A stretch of 64,000 nucleotides of DNA, from contig CM067311.1 of NCBI GenBank assembly GCA_034231615.1, positions 24,067,467 to 24,131,466 on the forward strand, in the 5' to 3' direction. Below, one piece after another: positions 44,441-55,417 of this stretch. The notes beneath the pieces are model-generated. The model made no database searches. It was not told the DNA's origin and saw nothing but the letters and a program-made list of their open reading frames with translations. The DNA comes from Meghimatium bilineatum. Its lineage: Eukaryota; Mollusca; Gastropoda; Stylommatophora; Philomycidae. The translations under genes were made by a program, and so were the position numbers. The number at the start of each line of letters is the position of its first letter. The stretch's first letter is position 1.

Positions 44441-46760
44441 CTGTCAGGAATACCACAGGCTGTAGGCCAGAGTTGGAGTTCAGCAGTTTTTTTAGCTGCC
44501 ACACTAATTGCCTGGATTTCTGCATCATAATTATTGCAGAATTTTCCTGTCGGTGTTCTTATTGTATCTCTAGGCTTGTGTGGATATTCTATATATACAC
44601 CTGCACCTCCATTCCGCACAGCATTCTGTGCTGACCCATCTGTGTATACTCTGACCCATATATCTTGTGGATATTCCTCATCCAGGAAACTGAGGGTGAC
44701 TGTCATTCGCTGCACACTGTTCTGTTCGTCCTCGCTTTGTATTCCTTTCACATGGGTCTGAATGTATATTGGCATTCCATGGCTTTCACTCCATGGGGTT
44801 TGTTCTGGTACAGACCTTAAGGGGCTGTCAACTTCAGGTAGGTCTGTAAGTTGTCTACGGAGTCGTTTAGCTTGATGGATAAAGCTGCTCCTTTTCAGTC
44901 GCCCCATTGCTAGATTTTGGAATCTTTCCTTCATTGGATGTCTTGGCATAAACTGGAACTTTTCTGCTTGAATTAGTACTTTTGTGTCTCTGCGTTCGCC
45001 AAGTGTTAGCATTCTTCCCATTTTCTGCATCTCTGCTATGGGTGTTGATTTCATTGCTCCCAACATTATTCTAAGAGCCTGGTTTTGCACTTTATCTAGA
45101 TCTTGTAATGTGGTGTTTGATGCAGGACACCACGCAGCTGAACCATATTCCAGGTGTGGTCTTATGCCTTGCTGGTAAACTTTACTGAGTATATTCCCAC
45201 TGGCTCCCCATGTGGTTCCACTTAGTTTTCTCAGGATAGCGAACTTCCTCCTGGCTTTTGTTGTTGCTTTGTTTATGTGCTGCTTCCATGTCAGCTTATC
45301 ATCAAAAGTAACTCCGAGGTATGTGGGTTGTTTGTCTTCTTTCAAGAGCTCTCCATCTATCTTGATATGACCAGCTTTATGTTTTGGTGAGAGGGTAAAG
45401 AGTGTAGTGCTGCACTTATCTGTGTTAATGCTGACGCACCATCTATTTGCCCATAAGGTTAGAGCATCGATAGCTCTTTGTATTTGTTTAGTGGCCACTG
45501 TTGCATGTTCTTCCGTGCACCAGATCACCAGGTCGTTAGCATACATTGCTACTTTGATCCCGTGTGGTAGTTCAGCAACTAGGTCATTGATGTAAACCAA
45601 GAAAAGTGTGGGTGACAGGACTCCTCCCTGGGGGACTCCATGACGCAGTAGAACTTTCTTGCTCTTGCGACCATCTAATTGTACCCTGGCTCTTCTATTA
45701 TGCAGGTATGCTTTTACCCATTTGTACATTCTTGAGCTAACCCTGCAATTTCTTTAGGAGCCCTTCTTTCCAGACCTTATCAAATGCTTTCCTGAGGTCT
45801 ATCCATGCTGCTAGTACCAGTTTCTTTTCTTGGAAGGCATCCTCAATCTCTTGGGAGAGGTAGGTTGCCTGATCTTCAGTAGAGTAGCACTGTCTGAAAC
45901 CTGCTTACTGTGATACCAGAAGGTTTTCACTTTCAAGGTACCACTGCATCCTAAGATTGATAATGCGTTCCATTGTTTTACATAGACAGCTTGTGAGGCT
46001 GATGGGCCTGTAGTTGGAGACTGTGTTTACATCTTTTCCTGATTTGAGGAGTGGTATCATTATTGCTTCTCTCCACGCCTGTGGTACATTACCTGTGGAC
46101 CAGCTTGTGTTAAAGATCTGCAGTAGCTTTGCTCTTGCTGCAATTCCCAGGTTTCTAATCATTTCATTGGACACTCCATCAGCTCCAGGAGACTTTTTCA
46201 TTTTCAATTTGGATATTGCATGCTCCAGTTCTTTCATTGTGATTGTTGCCTCCATGACTTCAGGTATAGGTTCGCCTTGTCCAATGTTTTGCTGGTTCTC
46301 TCGAACCTCCTGTTGTTTGTCTGGGGTGACTTTGACGTTATTGTCTTCTGCAAAGGAATCTGCAAAGTAATCAGCTGCATGTTTACCAGTTAAAATGTTT
46401 CCATCTTTATAAAGTGTGATCCTGGTATTTATCCCTGTACATTCATCATTTAGTTGGTTTACAAGTTTCCATAATTTCCTAGTATCTCTTTCTAGGTTCA
46501 GCGACTCTGTTTTTTCTTTCCAGCTGCTCCGTCTGGCTTGTAACTTGGCTCTTTGAAATTTAGCCTTTGTTTGCTGATATTTGTTGTGATGTTCTTGGCT
46601 AGGTCTGTTCTCAGCCTGCTGTCTAGATGTTTCCATCTCATTTTGCAGCTTTTCCAGTTAATCATTCCAGTAGGGTTTGTAGTTTTTGCGTGCCCCCCCC
46701 CCCCTGGGTATGGTTTTACTAGCAGCATGTAGTATACATCTATTAAATTCAATCACTGCT
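44422..46760 (-). pseudogene. LINE reverse transcriptase and first half of RNase H, catalytic site YAND
   Basis: RT motifs: KLKMKKSPGADGVSNEMIRN, NVPQAWREAIMIPLLKSGKD, NYRPISLTSCLCKTMERIIN, a stop, AGFRQCYSTEDQATYLSQEI, AWIDLRKAFDKVW, a frameshift, GVPQGGVLSPTLFLVYINDL and VAMYANDLVIWCTEEH. The last should be YADD; its first catalytic Asp is Asn. The thumb has PTYLGVTFDDKLTWKQHI. RNase H begins VRVYTDGSAQNAVRNGGAG and NNYDAEIQAISVAAKKT, with catalytic Asp and Glu present. The frame breaks at 44422. Confidence 0.88.
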
Positions 46761-46859
46761 CTATTGATGTCTTTGTCCAAGTTCATGTCCTTAGCTAGAA
46801 CACTGGTTAAATGCTGGTATATTTTCCAGTCTGCCCTTTTATAGTTCCACCTAGTGAGC

Positions 46860-47741
46860 GTGCTGCTGTCCTTGGTAAATTCATTGCGGATTTCCAGAAA
46901 TACTGGTCTGTGGTCACTACATCCAAGCTGCTTTCCAACGACACGTGTGATGTTCCATTCCAAGCCTGGTGAGTGGAATGGTGTCTGGTGTAGAGGTGGT
47001 GTGCCATGCTCTCGAGTAGAAGGTTGGTGAGTCTGCTGGCTGGTTAATAAGGATGAGATTATTTTCATCCTGCCAGCTCTCAAGTTCCTCACCTCTGTTG
47101 TCGATATGATCGTAGCCCCAGCTCTGAGAGTGGCTGTTGAAGTCACCACACACCATAAGTCTCTCTTTGTCTGGAATTGTGTCTAGTGCCAATGGTTTAT
47201 CATTTGGGCAGTAATAGTTCAGGAGATGGAATTCTGCACTGTCTGTTTTTAGGTGGAGCATCTGGTACTCTGCCCCTTCCGTATATACTTCCAGCTGACA
47301 TGCGCTGATATTGTTTTTAACAAGTGTCAGAATTCCACCCTTTCGCCTGTCCTTTCTGTCAGACCGGTAGCACTGGTAGCCTCTGATTTTGAAGGCTATG
47401 TCGCTGCTGAGATGTGTTTCTTGGATACAGCATATACTAACTTGTTCTTCACTGAGGACATTTTCAAGTTCCAATTTTTTGCTGTATCCATCTCTTTTAC
47501 TGTTGACACCCTCAGCATTCCAGTGCATTATTTTTATTGGTCGTTTGTTTGTTTGGCCAGTAGCTCTATTCCCTTGCCTCCTGGCTCCTCGAGGCAATTG
47601 AGAAGGACTTCCAGTAACTGAGGTTGGGCCCTTTCGAGGTATAGGGTCCGGCACCGTCCCTGCCTGAACGTCCGCCACAGGGCAGGCACCATAACTATTT
47701 ATAGATGTAGACATGTTTCCATTGTGTTTTGTGCGTGGCAT
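46860..47741 (-). pseudogene. LINE endonuclease domain
   Basis: Begins MPRTKHNGNMSTSINS. Endonuclease motifs: IKIMHWNAEGVNSKRD, SICCIQETHLSSDIA, LMVCGDFNSHSQSWGYDH, then after a frameshift near 47000 LGCSDHRPVFLEI. The catalytic Glu, Asp-Asn and Asp-His residues are all present. Confidence 0.88.
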
Positions 47742-47760
47742 CCTGATTATCTGTGCGCCT

Positions 47761-48170
47761 TTTGGCTGGATGCCTCCGTCTTCAGCACTCTGCTTACTTG
47801 GGCAGGACTATGGTCCTGCCCGACCAGTCTTAGTTTCCAGCCCCTGATGGCTGAACTAAGCCCCATCACATCTGCACGGTGCTGGTCTCGATGGGGAAAA
47901 ATAATATAAATATGGCTGCACTTGATTGATATGCAAACATCCTCCAGATTACGCCAAGTAAGCGTTTCCTTTGTGGTTATTCTATTTGGTACTACTTTAA
48001 AAAAAAACAAAAAAACCCACATAATTTTAGACAAAGCCAGTAGCACATACATCTAGATTCAAGGTAGGACTAACTGCGGAATTTGCCCACGTCACAGTAA
48101 TAGGCGGTTATAAATAAGCAGTACCGAGATTTCCCTTTAAAGTAAATACCGAATCTTTCGCAAATAATAC
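47761..48170. other. Probable 5' end of the LINE, then unassigned sequence
   Basis: 47761-48060 is more GC-rich and continuous with the LINE; likely its 5' untranslated region. An A-run at 47997-48015 is the only notable word. Confidence 0.4.
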
Positions 48171-48335
48171 AGTCATGTGGACTCATCGAGATTCATCCTT
48201 CAAAATTTGATTTTTTTCCGTTGGTTTCCATTTGGTGTAAATGGAAATACACTAAATATAGAGACCAATAAAAATAATGTCAAATGTCAAATAACGTCAC
48301 TTTTCAAGGATGAGTCTACATGACTGACGAGGGAC
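48170..48335. mobile_element. MITE (foldback), copy 1
   Basis: Inverted arms: cagtcatgtggactcat and attcatccttcaaaa at the left, ttttcaaggatgagtctaca and tgactg at the right. The left end is preceded by ta. A Tc1/mariner-type origin is likely. Copy 2 is at 49268-49455. Confidence 0.65.
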
Positions 48336-48679
48336 TGCAGCTTTGATCAGCAAATCTAAAAAACTAGCAGTATAAAACTGTTAGTAAATGAAACTCCGGC
48401 AATGTTTGTTTACAACCGCCTGCAACTGTGACGCGACAAAGTCAGTTAGGTAGTCTTAGGTAATTTTTTTTCTAGTTATATTGTGTGAGTGTTTATCTAA
48501 GTTGAATGAAGTAGCATGTAGTTTATGTATGGCCTGACAGATACAGGGCATGCCTTAATGGCAAATAATTTTCGCCTGTCTACGCAGTGCCGGTAAAACG
48601 TAAAGTACAGTTAACCAACAGTATTTATTAATGCAGTAGGGGTGTGAGATGTTAGCTATCTCAAATTTAAGTGGCTCTG

Positions 48680-48860
48680 CTATATGAAGACGGTAGCCAT
48701 CTCCTCTCCACCGCGGTCTTTACTTCTCGGATTAATCTGGCACCCAATTAAGGCTGGGTCGACTCGGGGCCGTTGCGATCTCAAAAACATTTCCGCCACG
48801 ACTGGACCACTCATATGCGAAGCCAGTGCGCTGACCACTGCGATACGCGGCCACGGTGTT
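48680..48860 (-). mobile_element. tRNA-derived SINE (family D), copy 2
   Basis: Minus strand: tRNA-like head tggccgcgtatcgcagtggt and cagcgcactggcttcgca, degenerate box B gagtcgaccc, and tail taatccgagaagtaaagac. The tail blocks match the copy at 32860-33050. Confidence 0.75.
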
Positions 48861-48929
48861 GGAAAGGGGATCTAAGAATAACAAAATTGTGACTTCCATT
48901 CATGTTATAAGAGGAGACTAAACATGGCT

Positions 48930-49070
48930 TTACAAGAGAGCGCTTCACCATCGGTATCAGAAACAATGAAGACCTAAAACAAATTGCAATCACACGCCAG
49001 ACATGGAAGTCTATGACATCCGCTCTATGTCTCGTCTTTGGCCGTAGAGGAATAACTAACTAAACAAGGC
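48930..49070 (+). mobile_element. RTE-type LINE, 3' end scrap
   Basis: Plus strand: FTIGIRNNEDLKQIAITRQT, WKSMTSALCLVFGRRG and stop, the usual RTE C-terminal tail. Confidence 0.6.
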
Positions 49071-49267
49071 TTACATCAGGTTAGATACCCAATTATTTGA
49101 GAGATGAAAGCGACAGAAAAAAGAATGCTAGATATGTCCGACCGACAAGCGCATATATCACAGCCATGCTGCAACAAACGTATTATACATTTCCACTTAT
49201 TCCCTGCTAACTGGCCGGAGTATGAGAATGAACGAATAACAAAAGGTTCCCTTCGTTACACAGTCCT

Positions 49268-49455
49268 TCGTCTGTTATACAGTCCTGTGGATTCATCAAT
49301 ATCCATCCTTCAAAAGCAACGCTTTTTTTACGTTTTCAATGATTTTCCTTGGTCGCTTTTTGTGTATTCTTTGTTTTAACAGCCAGTGAAACTCACGAGA
49401 AAAATCAAATAATCGACACTTATGAAGGACGATTCTCGATGAGTCCACAATCAAT
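49268..49455. mobile_element. MITE (foldback), copy 2
   Basis: Left arm acagtcctgtggattcatca, tccatccttcaaaa; right arm atgaaggacgattctcgatg, agtccacaatc. Same arms as 48170-48335 with a different middle. Confidence 0.65.
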
Positions 49456-49792
49456 AAATAACGATGGACTTGGCTACACATTACTTAAAGAAGATACCAA
49501 CGCGTGAACAGAGAACACACGTATACAGTACTTGTTTATATGTAATGTTCATGTCGCGACCCATTTTAGAACACGTTGTAAGCGAATCACCGAATGTAAC
49601 ATTACATCTATCGTATTACAGTTAGTCGCAGTATGATTGCAATATTACATGTAATATACATGTCTTCAGTTAAGTGTGTGTGTGTGTGTGGGGGTTGGGG
49701 GTGTGTTTAAACGCAAAAATAGGACATTTGCCATATTTGATGTGCAATTAGAATCTATATGACAGATGAGAAAAGTTCGCAATCCCCAAAGT

Positions 49793-50215
49793 ATACAGTC
49801 AAATCTCGTTATAGCAACTTAGTCTCTCCGACCGCCCGTGTGTTGCCGGGACCCGGAAGGGGAGCAAAGAATAGCAACATTGTTTACCTTCCACGCATGT
49901 CGTAAAAGGCGACTAAGGAGGTTATGGGATGGAGTTGGCTGTACCATCCCATATAGGGTCAGTGACCCAAAACCATGCTGAAGTCGGATGTGTCAGGCCG
50001 AAAGGCGCAGATATCGCAGCAATGCTGTAAACCATGACACAACGCATTCCGTTCTCCGGACTACATCCTTCTAATCTGCAGGAGTTTGAGAACGAACGAA
50101 GAAGAGTCTGTCCGACCAAAAATGTATGCAATAACGGAAATTCGTCTATATATACAGTACAAATAATAAAGAATATATAACTAGAAAGTTGATGAAATTT
50201 CGGGGAAAGTCGGCA
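49793..50215 (+). mobile_element. pogo/Tigger-like MITE interrupted by a family B repeat
   Basis: The left part starts tacagtcaaatctcgttata, a terminal repeat type I associate with pogo-like elements. The right part has aattcgtctatatatacagt and aataataaagaatatataac. The other copy (51978-52105) runs through without the insert. The insert (about 49833-50112) has tccgacc at both junctions, a possible 7-bp duplication. Confidence 0.6.
49850..50105 (+). mobile_element. Family B repeat, best-preserved copy
   Basis: Blocks: cccggaaggggagcaaagaa, tagcaacattgtttacc, catgtcgtaaaaggcgacta, aggaggttatggga, gctgaagtcggatgtgtcag, gccgaaaggcgcagatatcg, catgacacaacgcattccg, gactacatccttctaatctg. It is GC-richer than the surroundings. 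Confidence 0.8.
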
Positions 50216-51284
50216 ATAATTAAAATCATCACGTATAACGGGTTGTCTTGATTTCGTTGATTGGTGAAAGTTATGATAGAGTGTTTCCTTTACTTGAATC
50301 ACAATCACAGATGAAAAGATATTCAGTTTTTGAAGGATCGTCTAATTAGGCACTTTCAGCAGAACACCCCGTTCAAGTTATACGTACTCTGCCAAATCCC
50401 CATCTTTGCTTACCCCTCCTTGGAGACATTGTGCAGTTCATATATATACTCGTTGTCTGTCAACAGATAGGAAAGTTGTCACAGGCTAAGGAAGATCACC
50501 TGAATGTAAAACATGCTGAAATCAGATGTTCTAGTCCCGCATGGCGCGTATTAAACGGTAACATAAAGTACTTCACCTTGGTGGGAATAACACACAATTC
50601 GTGATGATTATCTGAGAGCGAAGTCAGAAAAAGGTGAAGGATTGACGAGGGACTAACATATCTCTAAAACAATCTACTTCAAACTAGTCGAGCATAAATA
50701 TATAAAAAATAAAGAGTAAAAGATAAATATAGCCAACGGAACATACGATACTTTACATACATTTCAAACAGTAATTACTAGAACACTTTGCAAGGAACAA
50801 TCATGCAACCTGAAAATAATAAGTAAAGTCATGTAATCGAAGTGAAACTGCAGAAAAAGTCCCAGGTACGAAATATAATACAGGTCACAACAAATTTGAG
50901 AACACATGGCTGCGAATTCAAACCGGTATGAGAACGCTGATTATAAATAAACGCGCACATGGATCGTTCAGGATCGTTGAGATTGCCGAACACACGTACA
51001 TTGTGACACACAACTACAACTTATACTGTTGAGTCATGTGTAGGTAAGCCTTATCTTATTCGTGGACAACTGGGCCCCATCCGCAGCTGTTTCGGAATCC
51101 GCCCACAACTGTTACCGGCGCAGGTAGTGAGGGTAATAAACAACACATACCTGTATTTATTTCTGCGCTTATGATTTTTGTGCAGGTCGAGTATTGGTTA
51201 ACAACAAAACCGTGTTCAAAGGGAGTTAAAACCATGTTTGTTGTTCGATATCCTAACCATCATGCATAAACATACAATAACTAG
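50216..51284. other. Intron; partial family B scrap near 50500, otherwise nothing recognised
   Basis: 50495-50560 keeps acatgctgaaatcagatgtt only. The rest shows no coding or repeat signal. Confidence 0.5.
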
Positions 51285-51895
51285 CTTATTCAGACTGATT
51301 AACATAAGTACATACCGATTCTAACTAGTTTATTCAGACTGATTTACATAAGGACATCGATTCTAACTAGTTTATCCAGACTGATTTACATAAGAACATC
51401 GATTCGAACTAGTTATCCAGACTGACTTACGTAAGGACATCGATTCCAACTAGTTATCCAGCCTGATTTACATAAAGACATACCGATTCTAACAAGTTAT
51501 CCAGACTGATTTACATAAGTACATCGAGTTTAGTTATCCAAAATGATTTACTTAAGGACATACCTATTCTAACTAGTTTATGCAGATTGATTGACATAAG
51601 GACATACTGATTATAACTAGTTTATACAGAGTGATTTACATCGATACTTATCAGTTCTAAATAGTTTACCCAGACTGATTTACATAGGGACATATCGATG
51701 CTAACTAGACTATCCAGACTCATTTACATAGGGATATATCGATACTAATTAGCTTATCCAGACTGATCTACATAATGACATAGCCATTCTAACTAATATC
51801 TCCAGACTGATTTACATAGGGTCATATCGATTCTAACTAATATCTCCAGACTGATTTACATAGGGTCATATCGATTCTAAATAATTATCCAGTCC
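51285..51895. repeat. Minisatellite, about 43-bp unit, about 14 copies
   Basis: Words ttctaactagtttatccaga, ctgatttacataaggacata and ccgatt recur with irregular spacing (41-46 bp). More degraded than most arrays here, hence older. Confidence 0.9.
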
Positions 51896-51977
51896 GATCC
51901 AAAGTGACGATGATAACAACTATTGCTGCAGAGTCGTCACATTTCTGCGCTACTTGCTGATGTTCGTAATCCACGAT

Positions 51978-52105
51978 GTACAGTCAAATCCATTGTTATA
52001 ACTTAGTTCGGACGGACGATAATTTAAAAAAAATATATAGAAATTCGTTAAATACAGTATAAACAATAAAGAATAAATATAATTGGGAACTTTGAAAATT
52101 GTTGT
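51978..52105 (+). mobile_element. pogo/Tigger-like MITE, uninterrupted partial copy
   Basis: tacagtcaaatccattgtta, acttagttcggacgg, aattcgttaaatacagtata and aataaagaataaatataa match the two halves of 49793-50215. Confidence 0.55.
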
Positions 52106-52114
52106 TAGATATGT

Positions 52115-52450
52115 GTCATGTGACGTATTCCTTCCAGAACGTTGTCTTCCCAATGAACTCTCTGAACCTCTCTCTGTCCTGGGCGATGTGGCTTGCATTT
52201 TCTAGCGATGCATTATGTTATCTTTAATGTCGTCAGTCCATCATCTTCTTGGTCTGCCCTTTCTCATCTCTCAGGTACTCTTCCCTCCATTATTTGTCTT
52301 TCTAAACAGTTGTGTCTCTTTATATGACCAAACAGGCGTAGTTTTCTTTTTGTTATTGTGTTTAGTAACCAACATGGCTCTGGAATATTCAATGTGTTTA
52401 TAATATCTGAGTTTCTGATTTTATCCTTTCATGATATTCTAAGTGTTAGA
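52115..52450 (-). mobile_element. RTE-type LINE, 5'-truncated
   Basis: Minus strand: ITKRKLRLFGHIKRHNCLER, QIMEGRVPE, then KGRPRR with stops and frameshift, WTDDIKDNI. The 3' end (tcatgtgacgtattcc on the plus strand) is identical to the copy at 20507-20697. Confidence 0.82.
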
Positions 52451-53173
52451 TATTCTAAGTATTAGATATAGAAATGTTTTATAAACGGTTGCGCTATGGA
52501 GACATTCTCAGTTTCTGTTCTGTTCACTATGCCTAACATTGAAGCTACTTTCAGATTTATCATGTGTGTGTGTGTACTGGGTTTTTGCTGCAAATCACGA
52601 CACAACACATCCTAATCTATGTACTACACCATGTTAACCCATACGAGTTGGAGAAAGATTGCAGAAAATGAGGAACCCTACACTGATTACTCAACAGGAA
52701 ACTAGAAGAGACTCATCGTAATATTTCACTTCTGGTCATATCGAGTGCGGACGACAATTCCAGACATGCACATGACTCATTAGCTATAGCCGGACACACG
52801 GCATTCATCATCATCCCAGTTTAGCTAATTGGTCATCCTCGACTCCGAATGAGCGAAAAACAATTCAATGTATAAAACGTAAAGGTCGCTGCCAGCAGCT
52901 TTTACACACAGTTTGTAATGTTGTGACATTTTTTAAAACCCTGAAGTTTGGTGATTTTTTATTTTAAACTATATGGCAACCATGTACTGCAGGCTCGTGT
53001 TCACCAAGAGTGTTTAGTGCACATGTTGTATAGAAGAGCATTCTGACCCAACAATTCATCACTTCGTACACAACAACAGATAATAGCCGGAGATAAGTCT
53101 TGTCCAGAATTCATGCGTCTCCTTGCGACACTACAGCCCTGCTAGTTGAATTAATTAGGAACCAGTTTATTAC
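52451..53173. other. Intron, with a degenerate family B tail at about 52580-52665
   Basis: 52580-52665 has ctgcaaatcacgacacaaca and ccatacgagttggagaaaga, matching the end of family B. The rest is unassigned. Confidence 0.5.
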
Positions 53174-53303
53174 GTGTTTAGATTATTGTTTGTCTTTTAG
53201 TTGGTTACTATTTATATAATTGGAATGACATGCAAAAAAAAGACAAGGCAATTCCAAGTATATAAATAGTAACCAACTAAAAGGCAAACAATAACCTGAA
53301 CAC
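53174..53303. repeat. Near-perfect inverted repeat, 53-bp arms, 24-bp loop
   Basis: Left arm 53174-53226 (gtgtttagattattgtttgt ... aattggaat); right arm 53251-53303 is its reverse complement with four mismatches, three of them transitions. Weaker pairing extends outward by 20-25 bp. Confidence 0.92.
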
Positions 53304-53399
53304 GAAACGAACAGGGTCCAACATAATTTAGCAAACATTTCTAATTGAGCTCGGTCATGATTCAGGTCTGGTCTGTGTCAATCAGTATATCTTAGAGAA

Positions 53400-53500
53400 A
53401 CCACACACACACACACAACCCCACGCACACAACCCCACGCACACAACCCCAAGCACGCCCCCACGCACGCACGCACGCACACACACACACACATACAAAT
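53400..53500. repeat. Simple CA-rich repeat (cacacaaccccacg / cacg / ca)
   Basis: Compound microsatellite: cacaccc-type units, then (cacg)n, then (ca)n. Confidence 0.93.
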
Positions 53501-53784
53501 TGCACACAACACAGTTCATCTTGACGAAAGAAAATAGAGTATAGGCCTACATGTGTGCCAGCAATAGTAGACATTTTACGCAAGGTAAAATATGCATTAT
53601 AGACACATTGCATATCAGATATATGCAGGTGATATTAAACTATATCCCTGATATATATTTCTATCCCCCCCCCCTACCCCCAACAGCACACACTGTACGT
53701 GCACACACAAACACGCCAATTGTATGACATAAAAGACACGAAAAAAATGTAAAAATAGTTTGTAACGTCAGATTTACAATTGTT

Positions 53785-53985
53785 GTCTGAAACCGAAAGG
53801 GGAGAAAAGAAAAGTGACCGTTACATTCCATACACGTCATAAGAGGCGACTAAGGATAATCCTATAGTGGGTCAACTGACCCAGAAGCCATGCTGAAATC
53901 GGATGTGTCAGTTCGAACGGCGCATATATCGCATTCCAGCTCTAACAATGCATTTCACTCTACGCACTACATCTTGTTAGTCTGC
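53785..53985 (+). mobile_element. Family B repeat
   Basis: Blocks ccgaaaggggagaaaagaaa, cgtcataagaggcgactaag, gctgaaatcggatgtgtcag, ttcgaacggcgcatatatcg and actacatcttgttagtctgc. It directly abuts the RTE at 53986. Confidence 0.75.
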
Positions 53986-54735
53986 AACAAGTAAAGAACA
54001 TGGAATGTATATAAATACCAAAAAAACAAAAACCATGATAATCAGCAAAGTCACAGAAGAAAAAGCGATAAACATAAACATACATGGAGATTATTACAAA
54101 TAAAACATTATCAATATCTTGGACACATATTTACAAATGAGGACAAATGTGAAACAGAATTTAAAAAAAGAATAGGAACGACTAAAAGTACTTTCAATGA
54201 CATGAGGAAAATAGTAACATCTAAACAAATTACAAACAAGGTAAATATGAGAATTATAAAAGGCTACACATAATTCTATATTAATGTATGGCTCAGAAAC
54301 ATGGAGACTAAACAAACAATTAGAAGACAGAATTGATACCTATGAGATGTGTATATATTATGAAATATATAAGGACAAAAGAAATCATGAATAAGAACAT
54401 ATATAAGGAGAACATCACGAACATGAAGAAAACAAACGATGATGTTCTAAAAACACTTAATATGAAGAAAGAATTATTAAGAAAAATAAAGATCAGGCAA
54501 ATAAAATATTTTGCACACATTAAAAGACATGAAACCTTATTGAAGACCTTACTTGAGGGTAAAGTCAAAGGGAAGCGAGCAAGAGGTAGGCAGAGATACA
54601 AGTGGGAGAGTAACATCAGAAGATGGACAGGTTACAGTCTAGCAGAATGTACCACCAAGACAAGAGACAGGGGATGTTGGAGATCCGTTGCAGCCAACCT
54701 TCGTTGCGGAGATGGCACTTAATGATGCTGATGAA
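53986..54735 (+). mobile_element. RTE-type LINE, 5'-truncated, same family as 16030-16800
   Basis: Plus strand: KSTFNDMRKIVTSKQITNKV, then DVLKTLNMKKELLRKIKIRQ, IKYFAHIKRHETLLKTLLEG, KVKGKRARGRQRYKWESNIR, RWTGYSLAECTTKTRDRGCW, RSVAANLRCGDGT and stop at 54722. A small AT-rich insertion at about 54347-54395 interrupts the FEM-YRR region. A tgatgctgatga tail follows. The last 290 bases are nearly identical at protein level to the minus-strand copy. Confidence 0.9.
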
Positions 54736-55417
54736 TTCCGGGACCTAATTAAATAAGGTGAATAAATGACATAATTCAGGGACTTGGCTTGTCTAAAACC
54801 TCATCTATATTTTACTAAAATCGCATCTTGGTGGCATCTGGGAGGACCTGGTTCAAATCTCGTTTGATGCGGGATTTTTTATTATTTTATTAATATTTTA
54901 AGAAAATCGTTTAATATTCACACAATTTCATTGGTGTTTAAACAGTATTGTTGATGCCCATTTCTCCTTATCAACAATTACAATTTTTCAGACCCCCTCC
55001 CCTGATTGTTGAAGTAATTTATGGACCTCAGGCAAATGGAAAGAGACAAAAACGAAAAAAATCAGACAGGTTTTTCTCGTCCCACGAGCCTTTCTCATTC
55101 ATGCTGACACTGCAACATGGTTTTCCGATGCCAGATTGGCTTCTCAATTTGTGGACTGACAATCATCGAGCTTAATGAACTTCTTTTTCTTTGCCATATT
55201 CATCTTAGCTTGTGAATGAGGAACATCATTATCATAACAGAGACATTGAAGGAACATGTGCATCGTTCATGTATGTAACCGATTGATTATGACGCGGGTC
55301 TCGCAATATTTAAGCAATAATATTAAACAAGTGTTCCGAAATAATGTGGAAAAATAATATAAAAGTAGCAGACGAGTTTCAAGAAATAGTAAATGGAATC
55401 GAATAATAATTTCGAGA
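54736..55417. other. Intron; nothing certain
   Basis: A lone box-B-like ggttcaaatctcg at about 54852 could be a SINE remnant, but no box A was found. Confidence 0.45.

Larger units (their letters stand above)
43860..47760 (-). mobile_element. Near full-length LINE with endonuclease, reverse transcriptase and RNase H (Jockey/I group)
   Basis: Domains in order on the minus strand: apurinic-like endonuclease 47741-46860, RT 46640-44900, RNase H 44650-44230, CCHC-like knuckle about 44110-44000, stop near 43900, and a gaagaagaaga-rich 3' tail at 43860-43885. The order APE-RT-RNase H with a terminal knuckle is that of the I/Jockey supergroup; the exact clade is uncertain. At least four frame breaks (about 47000, 46677, 45906, 44430) make it inactive. 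No separate ORF1 was found upstream to 48060. Confidence 0.88.

Noticed and set aside
47253-47621. Plus-strand frame of 122 codons
   Set aside because: Antisense of the LINE endonuclease.
54840-54870. Box-B-like word ggttcaaatctcg
   Set aside because: No box A at a suitable distance and no repeat partner; kept only as a remark.
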